Source of the DNA: Pseudidiomarina tainanensis
GTDB lineage: Bacteria > Pseudomonadota > Gammaproteobacteria > Enterobacterales > Alteromonadaceae
Reading direction: 5' to 3'
NCBI RefSeq assembly: GCF_004214835.1
Contig: NZ_PIQJ01000001.1
Span: 1,698,873 to 1,762,872, forward strand
Length of the DNA: 64,000 nucleotides
In this document: positions 47,123 to 55,164 of the stretch, in pieces
Layout of the letters: every line of letters starts with the position of its first letter
Position numbering within the stretch: the first letter of the stretch is position 1
Notes under the pieces: generated by a model
The model's input: only the letters and a program-made list of their open reading frames with translations
What the model was told of the DNA's origin: nothing
Database searches by the model: none
Translations under genes and position numbers: made by a program

Positions 47123-47863
47123 TTAACGCCAGTAGTCTTTAATCCACGTCGTTGGCAGTACCTTGCGGTACCATTTGCCGCTACGTCCGGCAACAGCATC
47201 ATCTGGATGTGGGCGACCATGGAAAATAATCACTTTAGCGCCCTCAGGAATCCGCGGCTGCTGAAAGAAACTTAACGGGAATGGACGCAAACAATGGCGT
47301 TTAAAGCTACGGCACCACTGCGCAGGCCAATACTTCAATTTCCCTTGGCGGGCAACGAATTGAGTAATAAATTCTTGCTCATTACGCACATCTTTACGAG
47401 AGCCAACTGGATCGGCTTTCAAATGTTCCAAAGCATCAACGTGAGCACCGATATTGAAACGGAATACTGACGTATTTCCGGTCGCATCTGATTTATCCCA
47501 CTCTTTGATAACTAAAAAATCACCTTCAGGTTCAAAGAACTCGTCTAAGCTACCCACAATGACGATATCAAGATCAAGGAACAGCGTCTGTCCTTGTAAA
47601 TCATAGAGCGGATCGGCGAAACAGGTTAATTTCAGCCATCCATGCGCAAACGTCCATGGCTTGCGCTGGTCAAAATCTTCAAAACCAATCTCCGGAATTG
47701 GCTTTACTTCAACTTCATCGCGAATACCTTCTGCGTCATCAGTGAAGCAAACAAAACGATATGGCAATGAAATATTGCGACTCACCATCGAATACAAGGT
47801 ATTGACGTAATCCGAGCCGTATTTGTTGCCCCATTTGATACAAATAATATTAACTGGCTGCAT
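47123..47863 (-). CDS. Glycosyltransferase, probably lipopolysaccharide core
   Basis: A 246-residue cytosolic glycosyltransferase of GT-A type. IICIKWGNKYGSDYVNTLYSMVSRN at the start, RFVCFTDDAEGIRDEV, and the nucleotide-sugar/metal site FLDLDIVIVGSLDEFF (DxD near residues 97-99) are visible, with HGRPHPDD near the C-terminus. The donor and acceptor are unknown. It precedes waaA-kdkA by six bases on the same strand, so an inner-core lipopolysaccharide role is the simplest inference. An ATG at 47863 with AGGAAC upstream fits. It diverges from the photolyase gene. Confidence 0.75.
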   Translation of the reverse strand: MQPVNIICIKWGNKYGSDYVNTLYSMVSRNISLPYRFVCFTDDAEGIRDEVEVKPIPEIGFEDFDQRKPWTFAHGWLKLTCFADPLYDLQGQTLFLDLDIVIVGSLDEFFEPEGDFLVIKEWDKSDATGNTSVFRFNIGAHVDALEHLKADPVGSRKDVRNEQEFITQFVARQGKLKYWPAQWCRSFKRHCLRPFPLSFFQQPRIPEGAKVIIFHGRPHPDDAVAGRSGKWYRKVLPTTWIKDYWR

Positions 47864-47984
47864 GATGTTCCTGCCTGAGGGTTAACTAATTTAATAGACG
47901 CATAATGCCAAATTTTCAGTGATCTCGCTATGTTAAAACACGTATTTAGCAATGATTCCCTATAACTTAGCGTAGATTTAACAG

Positions 47985-49586
47985 ATGACCAGCCATTCCA
48001 CCTCTCACGCAATCGGCAGTTTTGATTTTAATCACCTGCCTGACGATTCGATTACCAGCCTCGCATTGGTTTTGGGTGATCAATTAAATGCGAGTCATAG
48101 TTGGTTTAAAACCGTTAACCCACAACGCTTGATTATTCTTATGGAAGTGTGTGAAGAAACGGATTATGCGAACCATCACATTCAAAAAGTTGTTGGTTTT
48201 TTCGCTGCAATGCGTAACTTTGCGCAGGCATTAAGCACGGCTGGGCATTCTGTTTTATATATACGCCTTGACGACCCACACAATCACCAAAGCGTGACCG
48301 AAAACTTAACTGGCTTATTAGAAAAGCTGCCGAGTGTCGCCCATGTTCACCTTCAACAACCTGACGAATATCGAGTAGACTGCTATTTGCAAGCTTGGGC
48401 TGAGCAGCAATCCATTCAAGTGAGCTGGTTCGATACTGAGCATTTCTTAACACAACGCAGTGTTTTGCATGACTGGTTTCCTGGTAAAGATAATTTTTTG
48501 ATGGAATCCTTTTATCGACGCATTCGCAAACAATCCGGCTATCTGATGGAGCATGACAAACCCATCGGAGGCAAGTGGAATTTCGATAAAGAAAATCGTC
48601 ATAAGTTAGCAGATAAGCACGATGTGCCAGCTCCATTGATGTTCTCTCACGACGTGACCGACATTGTTGCAATGCTGACGAAAGCTCAGGTTAAAACGAT
48701 TGGTGAGATTGACCCTGAGCGTTTTATTTGGCCCACCACCCGAGCAGAATCGCGGCAACTACTCGACTACTTTATCGATAAACTATTGGCGAATTTCGGC
48801 CGTTATCAGGATGCCATGCATACTGACTACTGGTCGTTATTTCACGCGCGTCTATCGTTTTCATTAAACACGAAAATGATCTCTCCCCGTGAGGTTGTCG
48901 AACGAGCAATTAATTATTGGCAAGACCATCGCGCACAAGTTAACGAGGCTCAAATTGAGGGTTTCGTAAGGCAAATTATTGGTTGGCGAGAGTTTATTAG
49001 AGCGATTTATTGGCACCATATGCCGAACTATTCTACCACCAACTTCTTCGAGCATAGCGCAAAGCTACCAGCCTACTATTGGACTGCTAAAACAAAAATG
49101 CAATGCATGGCGAAGAGTATCGAGCAGTCGCTAAAGTTTAGCTATGCGCATCACATTCAGCGTCTCATGGTTACCGGCAACTTTGCCCTGCTTAGTGGCG
49201 TTGCTCCTGATGAGGTAGATGCATGGTATCTGGGTATCTATATCGATGCCTTACAATGGGTAGAATTACCCAATACTCGCGGCATGAGTCAGTTTGCTGA
49301 TGGTGGTATTCTCGCGACTAAGCCATACATCTCGAGTGGTTCTTATATCAATAAAATGTCGAATTATTGCCAGAGTTGTCATTACGATGTGAACCAACGA
49401 GTTGGTGAAAATGCTTGTCCTTTTAACAGCCTATATTGGCACTTTATTGAAACTCATAAAAAACAGCTTCGTAATAATGGACGAATGGGGCTAATCTTAA
49501 ATCAATGGGATAAGCGTGATGAATCGGATAAACAAGAGTTATTAAAACAAGCTCGCTTTTATTTATCGCAGGTCGACTCGTTATAA
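47985..49586 (+). CDS. Fe-S cluster photolyase/cryptochrome (PhrB-like, (6-4) type)
   Basis: A 533-residue flavoprotein of the iron-sulfur bacterial cryptochrome/photolyase group, whose characterised member PhrB repairs (6-4) photoproducts with blue light. The N-terminal part (SLALVLGDQLN, LIILMEVCEETDY) binds the antenna pigment. The C-terminal catalytic part has GWREFIRAIYWHHMP, HHIQRLMVTGNFALLSGVAPDEVDAWYLGIYIDALQWVELPNTRGMSQFADGG. Then come the cluster ligands CQSC, 12 residues and C (GENAC), plus an earlier cysteine in KTKMQCM. That ligand pattern is as in PhrB. A lipocalin gene follows 11 bases later, a pairing I recall from light- or singlet-oxygen-responsive clusters. Confidence 0.88.
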   Translation: MTSHSTSHAIGSFDFNHLPDDSITSLALVLGDQLNASHSWFKTVNPQRLIILMEVCEETDYANHHIQKVVGFFAAMRNFAQALSTAGHSVLYIRLDDPHNHQSVTENLTGLLEKLPSVAHVHLQQPDEYRVDCYLQAWAEQQSIQVSWFDTEHFLTQRSVLHDWFPGKDNFLMESFYRRIRKQSGYLMEHDKPIGGKWNFDKENRHKLADKHDVPAPLMFSHDVTDIVAMLTKAQVKTIGEIDPERFIWPTTRAESRQLLDYFIDKLLANFGRYQDAMHTDYWSLFHARLSFSLNTKMISPREVVERAINYWQDHRAQVNEAQIEGFVRQIIGWREFIRAIYWHHMPNYSTTNFFEHSAKLPAYYWTAKTKMQCMAKSIEQSLKFSYAHHIQRLMVTGNFALLSGVAPDEVDAWYLGIYIDALQWVELPNTRGMSQFADGGILATKPYISSGSYINKMSNYCQSCHYDVNQRVGENACPFNSLYWHFIETHKKQLRNNGRMGLILNQWDKRDESDKQELLKQARFYLSQVDSL

Positions 49587-49597
49587 AGGAAATTGAA

Positions 49598-50131
49598 ATG
49601 AATAAGTTCATAGCCGTGTTGTTTACCAGTATTTTTTTATTTGGTTGTACGAGTAAACCAGCGCCGGTAGCACCAGTTATCGAGCAATTTGACGCAGACA
49701 ACTATCTTGGCAAATGGTATGAAATTGTTCGTCTGCCACATAGCTTTGAAGAGGATTTGGAGCGGGTTACAGCTGAATATCGATTAAATAGCGACGGCAC
49801 GCTTGAAGTTACCAATCGCGGTTATAACGTTGAGCTTGGTGAATGGGAAACGGCTATCGGCCATGCGAAGCCGGTTGGAACTGCAATGTATAAAGTGACC
49901 TTCTTTTGGCCGTTTTATGGCGGTTACTATATTAGTGAATTGCAATCGAATAGCGCTGGTAAATATACCTTAGCTGTCATTACGAGTGATAGTCATGACT
50001 ATTTTTGGGTGCTTGCGCGCACACCAGAAATACCTGAAGCCATGCTCGAGGAATTGCTACAAAAAGCTGAAAATTGGGGATATGACACCAGCCTAATGAT
50101 TCGTGTGAATCATCAGGCTGGATATCAATAA
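49598..50131 (+). CDS. blc: Bacterial lipocalin, outer membrane lipoprotein
   Basis: A 177-residue lipoprotein with signal peptide and lipobox LFGC (lipidated Cys17). The mature chain carries the lipocalin signature NYLGKWYEIVRLPHSFEEDLERVTAEY and later GGYYISELQ with DSHDYFWVLARTPEI, as in E. coli Blc, which binds lysophospholipids and fatty acids. The residue after Cys17 is Thr, not Asp, so outer membrane sorting is expected. AAAGGAAATTGAA supplies the ribosome binding site. It is co-transcribed with the photolyase. Its last codons form one arm set of a hairpin facing deaD. Confidence 0.92.
   Translation: MNKFIAVLFTSIFLFGCTSKPAPVAPVIEQFDADNYLGKWYEIVRLPHSFEEDLERVTAEYRLNSDGTLEVTNRGYNVELGEWETAIGHAKPVGTAMYKVTFFWPFYGGYYISELQSNSAGKYTLAVITSDSHDYFWVLARTPEIPEAMLEELLQKAENWGYDTSLMIRVNHQAGYQ
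50088..50121. other. 15-bp hairpin encoded by the lipocalin 3' codons, facing deaD
   Basis: The arms at 50088-50102 and 50107-50121 (CCAGCCTAATGATTC with GAATCATCAGGCTGG) pair over 15 positions with one mismatch and a GTGT loop. On the minus strand the mismatch becomes a G-U pair, so the structure is complete in deaD transcripts, where it begins 13 bases past the deaD stop. It lies wholly inside the lipocalin coding region. There is no T-run on either strand. Confidence 0.65.
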
Positions 50132-50134
50132 CGA

Positions 50135-51949
50135 TTACTGAGCGCGACGGCCGCGGCGTTCCCCAGCATTACCGCGACCACCTTTATCACCGCGACGCTG
50201 CGCGCCTTTAAACGGTGGACGCTCACCAGCAGGTGGACGTGGACGACGAGTAATTTGCTCACCCGGCGCTAATTCAAGACCCATTTGTTGCTGACGTACA
50301 CGTGCACGTTGCAGTACACGGACGACAGCTGTCGGCATACCTTTTGGCAATTCAACCAAGCTATGGCCATCAAACAATTGAATTTGACCGATAAAACGGC
50401 TGTCGATATCTGCTTCGTTCGCAATCGCACCCACAATATCTTGCGGACGCGCGCCATGCTCGCGACCGACTTGGATACGGTAAGTATCGAATTCGACATT
50501 CGCATCACGACGATCTCGTGGGCTACGTTTTTCACGACCCTCACGACCATCACGAGCATCGCGTTTACCGCGACGATCTGCGCGCTCTTCAAATTTGCGC
50601 GGCGCTGGGTCATCCGCAACAATCAACGGACGCTGTGAATTTTGTTGAGCTAACAAGGCTGCGGCAATTTGCTCTGCCGACAAACCAGTATCAGCCTGCA
50701 TTTTTGCAATAATATCGTTCAATTCATTAAATTGACCGCCCGCAACTGTTGCGACGATTTGCTCTTGCAACTTCTGTTGGCGATGGGTGCTCAATTCTTT
50801 CGCGTTCGGAACTTCAAAATACTCGATAGTACCGTTGGTCAAGCGCTCATAGGTGCGAAGCAAGTGTTTTTCTTTGTTACGATAGAACAAAATTGCTTCA
50901 CCGCTGCGTCCAGCACGACCAGTACGACCAATACGGTGAACGTAAGATTCGCTATCGCCTGGTAAATCGTAGTTCACAACGTGAGTAATTTCCGGCACAT
51001 CAAGGCCGCGCGCTACAACGTCAGTTGCTACCAAAATCTCAATACGACCGCTACGCAATTGCGCGACTGTTTGCTCACGCTGTGCTTGGTTTAAATCTCC
51101 ACTTAACGGTGATGCTTTAAAACCTGATGCTTGCAACTGCTCAGTCACGTCCATGGTATCTGAGCGCGTCCGAACGAAAATCAAAACACGTTGATAGTCC
51201 AAGGTTTCCAACAGTCGCGTCAATGCCTGCATTTTACTCAAGCCACGCACTAACCATGCGCGCTGGCGAATGGTCGCTTTGGCTTTTTCAATTGCCGCGA
51301 TTTGAATATTTAATGGCTGCTCACCCGCTTCGGTAACAAGGAATGTCTTCGCAAGTTTACGAATTGCAGGTGGCATAGTTGCTGAAAACAATGCGCGTTG
51401 CGCGGTGTTTGGTACCGCACCCATAATGGTTTCGATATCTTCGATGAAACCCATATTGAGCATTTCATCAGCTTCATCAAGAACAGCTAAACGCAGTGCG
51501 CTTAAATTCAACACACCTTTGTTTAATAAATCTAGTAAACGTCCTGGTGTTCCTACAACAACATGAGCACCGCCACGAAGCGCTTTAATTTGCGGACCAA
51601 ATGCTGCACCACCATACACAGTTGCGACTTCGAGGCCTCGCATTTGTTGGCCGAACTCAGCAACTGCTTCCGCTACTTGAATAGCAAGTTCACGCGTCGG
51701 CGCAACAACTAGCATCTGAGTAGCGCGTTCTTTGGTATCAATTGCTGCTAAACCTGGTAAACCAAAGGCAGCAGTTTTACCGGTACCGGTTTGCGCTTCG
51801 CCAAGTACATTTTTGCCTTCAATAAGGGCTGGAATGGCTTGCAACTGAATAGGAGTTGGTTGGGTGAAATTCATTTTCTCAAGCTGTTTAAGCACAACAG
51901 CAGGCAGGGCCAAATCGGCAAACGATTGGCCAGTCATTACTTCAGACAT
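50135..51949 (-). CDS. deaD: DEAD-box RNA helicase DeaD/CsdA
   Basis: An ATP-dependent RNA helicase that in E. coli assists ribosome assembly and mRNA decay in the cold. The 604 residues contain the Q motif (FTQPTPIQLQAIP), AQTGTGKT at 52-59, APTRELAIQVA, DEADEM, SAT, ARGLDVPEITHVVNYDLP and HRIGRTGRAGR. A DbpA-like RNA-binding domain follows (YRIQVGREHGARPQDIVGAIANEADIDSRFIGQIQLFD), then an Arg/Gly-rich tail ending GERRGRRAQ. A charged RDGRE linker precedes the RNA-binding domain. It has a long upstream region shared with gabD and converges with the lipocalin gene three bases away. Confidence 0.94.
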   Translation of the reverse strand: MSEVMTGQSFADLALPAVVLKQLEKMNFTQPTPIQLQAIPALIEGKNVLGEAQTGTGKTAAFGLPGLAAIDTKERATQMLVVAPTRELAIQVAEAVAEFGQQMRGLEVATVYGGAAFGPQIKALRGGAHVVVGTPGRLLDLLNKGVLNLSALRLAVLDEADEMLNMGFIEDIETIMGAVPNTAQRALFSATMPPAIRKLAKTFLVTEAGEQPLNIQIAAIEKAKATIRQRAWLVRGLSKMQALTRLLETLDYQRVLIFVRTRSDTMDVTEQLQASGFKASPLSGDLNQAQREQTVAQLRSGRIEILVATDVVARGLDVPEITHVVNYDLPGDSESYVHRIGRTGRAGRSGEAILFYRNKEKHLLRTYERLTNGTIEYFEVPNAKELSTHRQQKLQEQIVATVAGGQFNELNDIIAKMQADTGLSAEQIAAALLAQQNSQRPLIVADDPAPRKFEERADRRGKRDARDGREGREKRSPRDRRDANVEFDTYRIQVGREHGARPQDIVGAIANEADIDSRFIGQIQLFDGHSLVELPKGMPTAVVRVLQRARVRQQQMGLELAPGEQITRRPRPPAGERPPFKGAQRRGDKGGRGNAGERRGRRAQ

Positions 51950-52206
51950 ATTTTTCTCACATGTTTCTGTATTGCATATAAGGGGATATACGCCCAGCTA
52001 CAGAACACGATGAACACTCTGGCAGGAAATTAGGCGCTGTTTACCCCAACAAATTCAGGGGTAAGTCCGCTCCCATCAATAGCGGTAATGACCCTGAGGC
52101 GGCGAACTATACGCCAATTGTTAAATAAACACAAGTTAAACTAGCATTGAAGTTCTGCCGTATAACCCTAATACTGACTTATACATTCATAAAATTGGGA
52201 GTAGTC
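51950..52206. promoter_or_regulatory. Divergent deaD/gabD intergenic region
   Basis: About 257 bases between divergent genes. It contains an inverted repeat, TTACCCC (52041-52047) and GGGGTAA (52058-52064), with a 10-base spacer. The gabD side has GGGAG seven bases before its ATG. A long leader is expected for a deaD-type cold-shock gene, but no cold-shock box or other named motif could be confirmed. No protein-coding frame in the region looked real. Confidence 0.35.
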
Positions 52207-53664
52207 ATGTCGACACATACCATGCGTTCACTCATTCAAACTAATGCGTTTATTGATGGTCATTGGATACCAACGGACAAACGCTTCGCGGTAACCAACC
52301 CAGCCACAGGTGAAACGCTTGCTGAGGTTGCGGATGGCGACGCTGCAATGGCAGAGCGCGCCGTAGAAGCTGCACATAAGGCGCTTGGTCATTGGCGTGA
52401 AAAGACTCCGAAACAGCGAGCGGATCTACTACGACGCTGGTACCAAAGCATGTTGGACAACAAGCAGGCGCTTGGTGAATTAATGAGCGCAGAGCAAGGC
52501 AAACCAATAGCTGAGGCGATTGGTGAAATCGAATATGGTGCAAGCTTTGTCGATTGGTTCGCTGGTGAGGCTGAGCGCTGTTATGGTGACATTCTTCCAG
52601 TTGCTTCTCAGGACAAACGCAGTTGGATAATTAAACAACCCGTTGGCGTATGTGCCGCCATTACACCGTGGAACTTCCCTAATGCGATGATCACTCGAAA
52701 AGTAGCTCCAGCGCTTGCTGCGGGCTGCACCATCGTGATTAAACCACCGCAATTAACACCACTTTCGGCATTAGCACTAGCCCAGCTCGCCAGCGAAGTC
52801 GGTATCCCTGATGGCGTTATTAATTTTGTTCCGTCAACTCAAGCAAAAGACGTGGGAGAGGTATTTACTCAACACCCTCAAGTTAAAAAGTTCACGTTTA
52901 CCGGCTCTACCTCAGTTGGCAAGGCCTTAATGGAACAATGCTCACAAACTATGAAAAAGGTATCCTTGGAACTAGGTGGCAACGCACCATTTATAGTGTT
53001 TGATGATGCCGATATTGATTTGGCGGCGCGTGAGTTAATAGCCTGCAAATTCCGCAATGCGGGACAGACCTGCATCAGTGCTAATCGCGTGTTAGTGCAA
53101 GAATCGGTACACGATGCATTTATCGATAAACTTAAGCAAGCGCTTGGGAAACTTAAAGTGGCTGCTGGAGACGCCGAAGAAGTCGATTATGGTCCACTAA
53201 TTAATGGCGATGCGATAACTAAGGTAAAAGAGCTACTTGATGATGCTGAGCAACAAGGCGCCACGATTCTCGCTGGCGGTAACGTTTTAGATGCGCTTGG
53301 CGAATTATTCTTTGCACCAACCCTTATCACTGGTGTAAAACCATCCATGCGTATTGCACAAGAAGAAATCTTTGGACCTGTTGTCGCGGTACAAACCTTT
53401 ACCGACGAAGCACAAGGCGTATCCCGCGCAAACGATACCCCCTTTGGCTTAGCCGGCTATTTTTGTGCACAAGACTACACCCGAATTCAACGCGTTAGTG
53501 AACAACTGGAGTGTGGAATGTTGGGAATAAATGCTGGTGCAATTTCGCATGCCTATAATGCTTTTGGCGGAGTTAAAGAGTCCGGTATCGGACGCGAAGG
53601 CTCTCGCTATGGGTTGGCGGAGTATCAAGAAACTAAAAATATCACCTTGGGTGGCTTTGCATGA
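52207..53664 (+). CDS. gabD: Succinate-semialdehyde dehydrogenase (NAD(P)+)
   Basis: A 485-residue aldehyde dehydrogenase matching the GabD group, which oxidises succinate semialdehyde to succinate at the end of GABA breakdown. It shows WREKTPKQRADLLRRW, AITPWNFPNAMITRKVAPALAAGCT, FTGSTSVGKALM, the catalytic Glu in SLELGGNAPFIVF, the catalytic Cys in GQTCISANRVLVQ and FGGVKESGIGREGS. The open frame starts at 52147, but the ATG at 52207 has GGGAG seven bases upstream and gives the right N-terminus. No GABA transaminase is in the window. Its stop overlaps the next aldehyde dehydrogenase as ATGA. Confidence 0.87.
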   Translation: MSTHTMRSLIQTNAFIDGHWIPTDKRFAVTNPATGETLAEVADGDAAMAERAVEAAHKALGHWREKTPKQRADLLRRWYQSMLDNKQALGELMSAEQGKPIAEAIGEIEYGASFVDWFAGEAERCYGDILPVASQDKRSWIIKQPVGVCAAITPWNFPNAMITRKVAPALAAGCTIVIKPPQLTPLSALALAQLASEVGIPDGVINFVPSTQAKDVGEVFTQHPQVKKFTFTGSTSVGKALMEQCSQTMKKVSLELGGNAPFIVFDDADIDLAARELIACKFRNAGQTCISANRVLVQESVHDAFIDKLKQALGKLKVAAGDAEEVDYGPLINGDAITKVKELLDDAEQQGATILAGGNVLDALGELFFAPTLITGVKPSMRIAQEEIFGPVVAVQTFTDEAQGVSRANDTPFGLAGYFCAQDYTRIQRVSEQLECGMLGINAGAISHAYNAFGGVKESGIGREGSRYGLAEYQETKNITLGGFA

Positions 53665-55034
53665 ATCAACACATTGAACAGTGTTTAGCAAAATTACGAA
53701 CAACTTACCATAGTGGTTTAACCAAGCCTCACGCTTGGCGTAAACAACAATTGCAGCAACTTCAACTTATGCTCGATGAGCATGAAAATGAGTTTCTTGA
53801 GGCTCTACAGCACGATCTGGGAAAATCATCTGCCGAAGGCTGGCTGACTGAACTTGGCTTTTTGAAAAGTGACATTAAACATACGCTCCATCACTTAAGT
53901 GGCTGGATGAAACCACAACGGGTTCGCCAGCCATTGTTAGCGTGGCCAGGGAAAAGTTATTTACACCCAGAACCACTGGGCGTCGTGCTAATCATTGGCG
54001 CTTGGAATTATCCAATCCAGTTATTGTTAAGCCCTCTTGTAGCCGCGATTGCTGCAGGTAACTGTGCGATTGTAAAGCCCTCAGAACTATCGCCAAAAAC
54101 AGCGACACTCATTGAGCGCCTTTTACCTGACTATCTAGCCGCCGAGACGTTTCAGGTTATCACCGGCGGCGCCGAGGTCGCCTCAGAACTACTACGTCAC
54201 AGATTTGATCACATCATGTATACCGGTGGCGGACGTGTTGGCCGTATTGTAATGCGAGCGGCCGCGGAACATCTGACTCCTGTAACGTTAGAGTTAGGAG
54301 GTAAAAGCCCAGCTGTCGTGCTTGCTGATGCAGATATTGCCGTAGCCGCGCGACGTATCGCTTGGGGTAAATGGATTAACGCTGGCCAAACCTGTATTGC
54401 ACCCGACTACGTATTGATAGACGAAGCAAAGCATGACGAATTTATCGCCGCCCTAAAACATTGCTGCGATGAATTTTTTGGCGAGGATCCGCAGCATGCC
54501 GATGATTATGGCAGGATTGTTAACCGACAGCATTTCGATAGACTGGTAGGCTACTTAAAAGATGGTCGACTTGCCTTTGGTGGTGAGTTTGACGGTGATG
54601 ATCGTTATATTCAGCCGACCGTGCTATGCGATGTTGAACCGGAAAGTAAGGTCATGCAAGACGAGATTTTCGGACCGATTTTGCCCGTGCTAAAAATTAA
54701 GAATTTAGCCGAGGCTATCGACTTTATTCAAAACCGTGACAAGCCTCTGGCATTATACGGTTTCAGTAAATCAGGCCGACAATTAAAACAACTCACTGAG
54801 CATACGCATGCGGGTAATCAATGCAATAATGATACATTAATGTTTATGCTGAATCCCGAGCTACCATTTGGAGGTGTTGGCTCAAGTGGCATGGGGCGTT
54901 ATCACGGTAAATTTGGTTTCGATACATTCAGCCATATGAAATCAGTGATGACCCGACCTTTCACGATAGATCCTAAATTTCGCTATCCACCTTACACATC
55001 GTTTAAGCAAAAGCTACTGCGTTGGTTCTCGTAA
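53661..55034 (+). CDS. Aldehyde dehydrogenase, class 3-like (coniferyl/fatty aldehyde type)
   Basis: A 457-residue aldehyde dehydrogenase of the shorter class 3 type, active in the family on medium-chain, aromatic or fatty aldehydes. Landmarks are LGVVLIIGAWNYPIQLLLSPLVAAIAAGNCAIVKPSE, MYTGGGRVGRIVM, VTLELGGKSPAVVL with the catalytic Glu, AGQTCIAPDYVL with the catalytic Cys, DEIFGPILPVL and LPFGGVGSSGMGRYHGKFGFDTFSH. The C-terminal FSHMKSVMTRP region is class 3-like. It is translationally coupled to gabD, an unusual pairing of two aldehyde dehydrogenases from different subfamilies. The physiological aldehyde is unknown. Confidence 0.85.
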   Translation: MNQHIEQCLAKLRTTYHSGLTKPHAWRKQQLQQLQLMLDEHENEFLEALQHDLGKSSAEGWLTELGFLKSDIKHTLHHLSGWMKPQRVRQPLLAWPGKSYLHPEPLGVVLIIGAWNYPIQLLLSPLVAAIAAGNCAIVKPSELSPKTATLIERLLPDYLAAETFQVITGGAEVASELLRHRFDHIMYTGGGRVGRIVMRAAAEHLTPVTLELGGKSPAVVLADADIAVAARRIAWGKWINAGQTCIAPDYVLIDEAKHDEFIAALKHCCDEFFGEDPQHADDYGRIVNRQHFDRLVGYLKDGRLAFGGEFDGDDRYIQPTVLCDVEPESKVMQDEIFGPILPVLKIKNLAEAIDFIQNRDKPLALYGFSKSGRQLKQLTEHTHAGNQCNNDTLMFMLNPELPFGGVGSSGMGRYHGKFGFDTFSHMKSVMTRPFTIDPKFRYPPYTSFKQKLLRWFS

Positions 55035-55121
55035 TTCTGAGCGGACTTGACTCAAACCGCATATTTTTAGCGTTTGGTCTGGTCTGCTTGCCCGCGGTAA
55101 GCGCATGCGCTAGGATTGGGC

Positions 55122-55141
55122 GGTTTGCAAACCATTATAAT
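55122..55141 (+). promoter_or_regulatory. Candidate promoter and operator of the NSS transporter gene
   Basis: A perfect 12-bp palindrome, GGTTTGCAAACC (55122-55133), is followed two bases later by TATAAT (55136-55141), 23 bases before the transporter ATG. A protein bound to the palindrome would cover the -35/-10 spacer and block RNA polymerase. A second palindrome, GCGCATGCGC, lies at 55101-55110. No good -35 is evident. CAAACCGC at 55053-55060 is an inverted copy of GCGGTTTG at 55120-55127. Confidence 0.45.
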
Positions 55142-55164
55142 AACGAATAGCAAGGGTTCTCTCT

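Noticed and set aside
50285..50638. Two 117-codon open frames overlapping the deaD RNA-binding region
   Set aside because: They follow from the biased Arg/Asp/Gly codons of deaD; their compositions are not protein-like.
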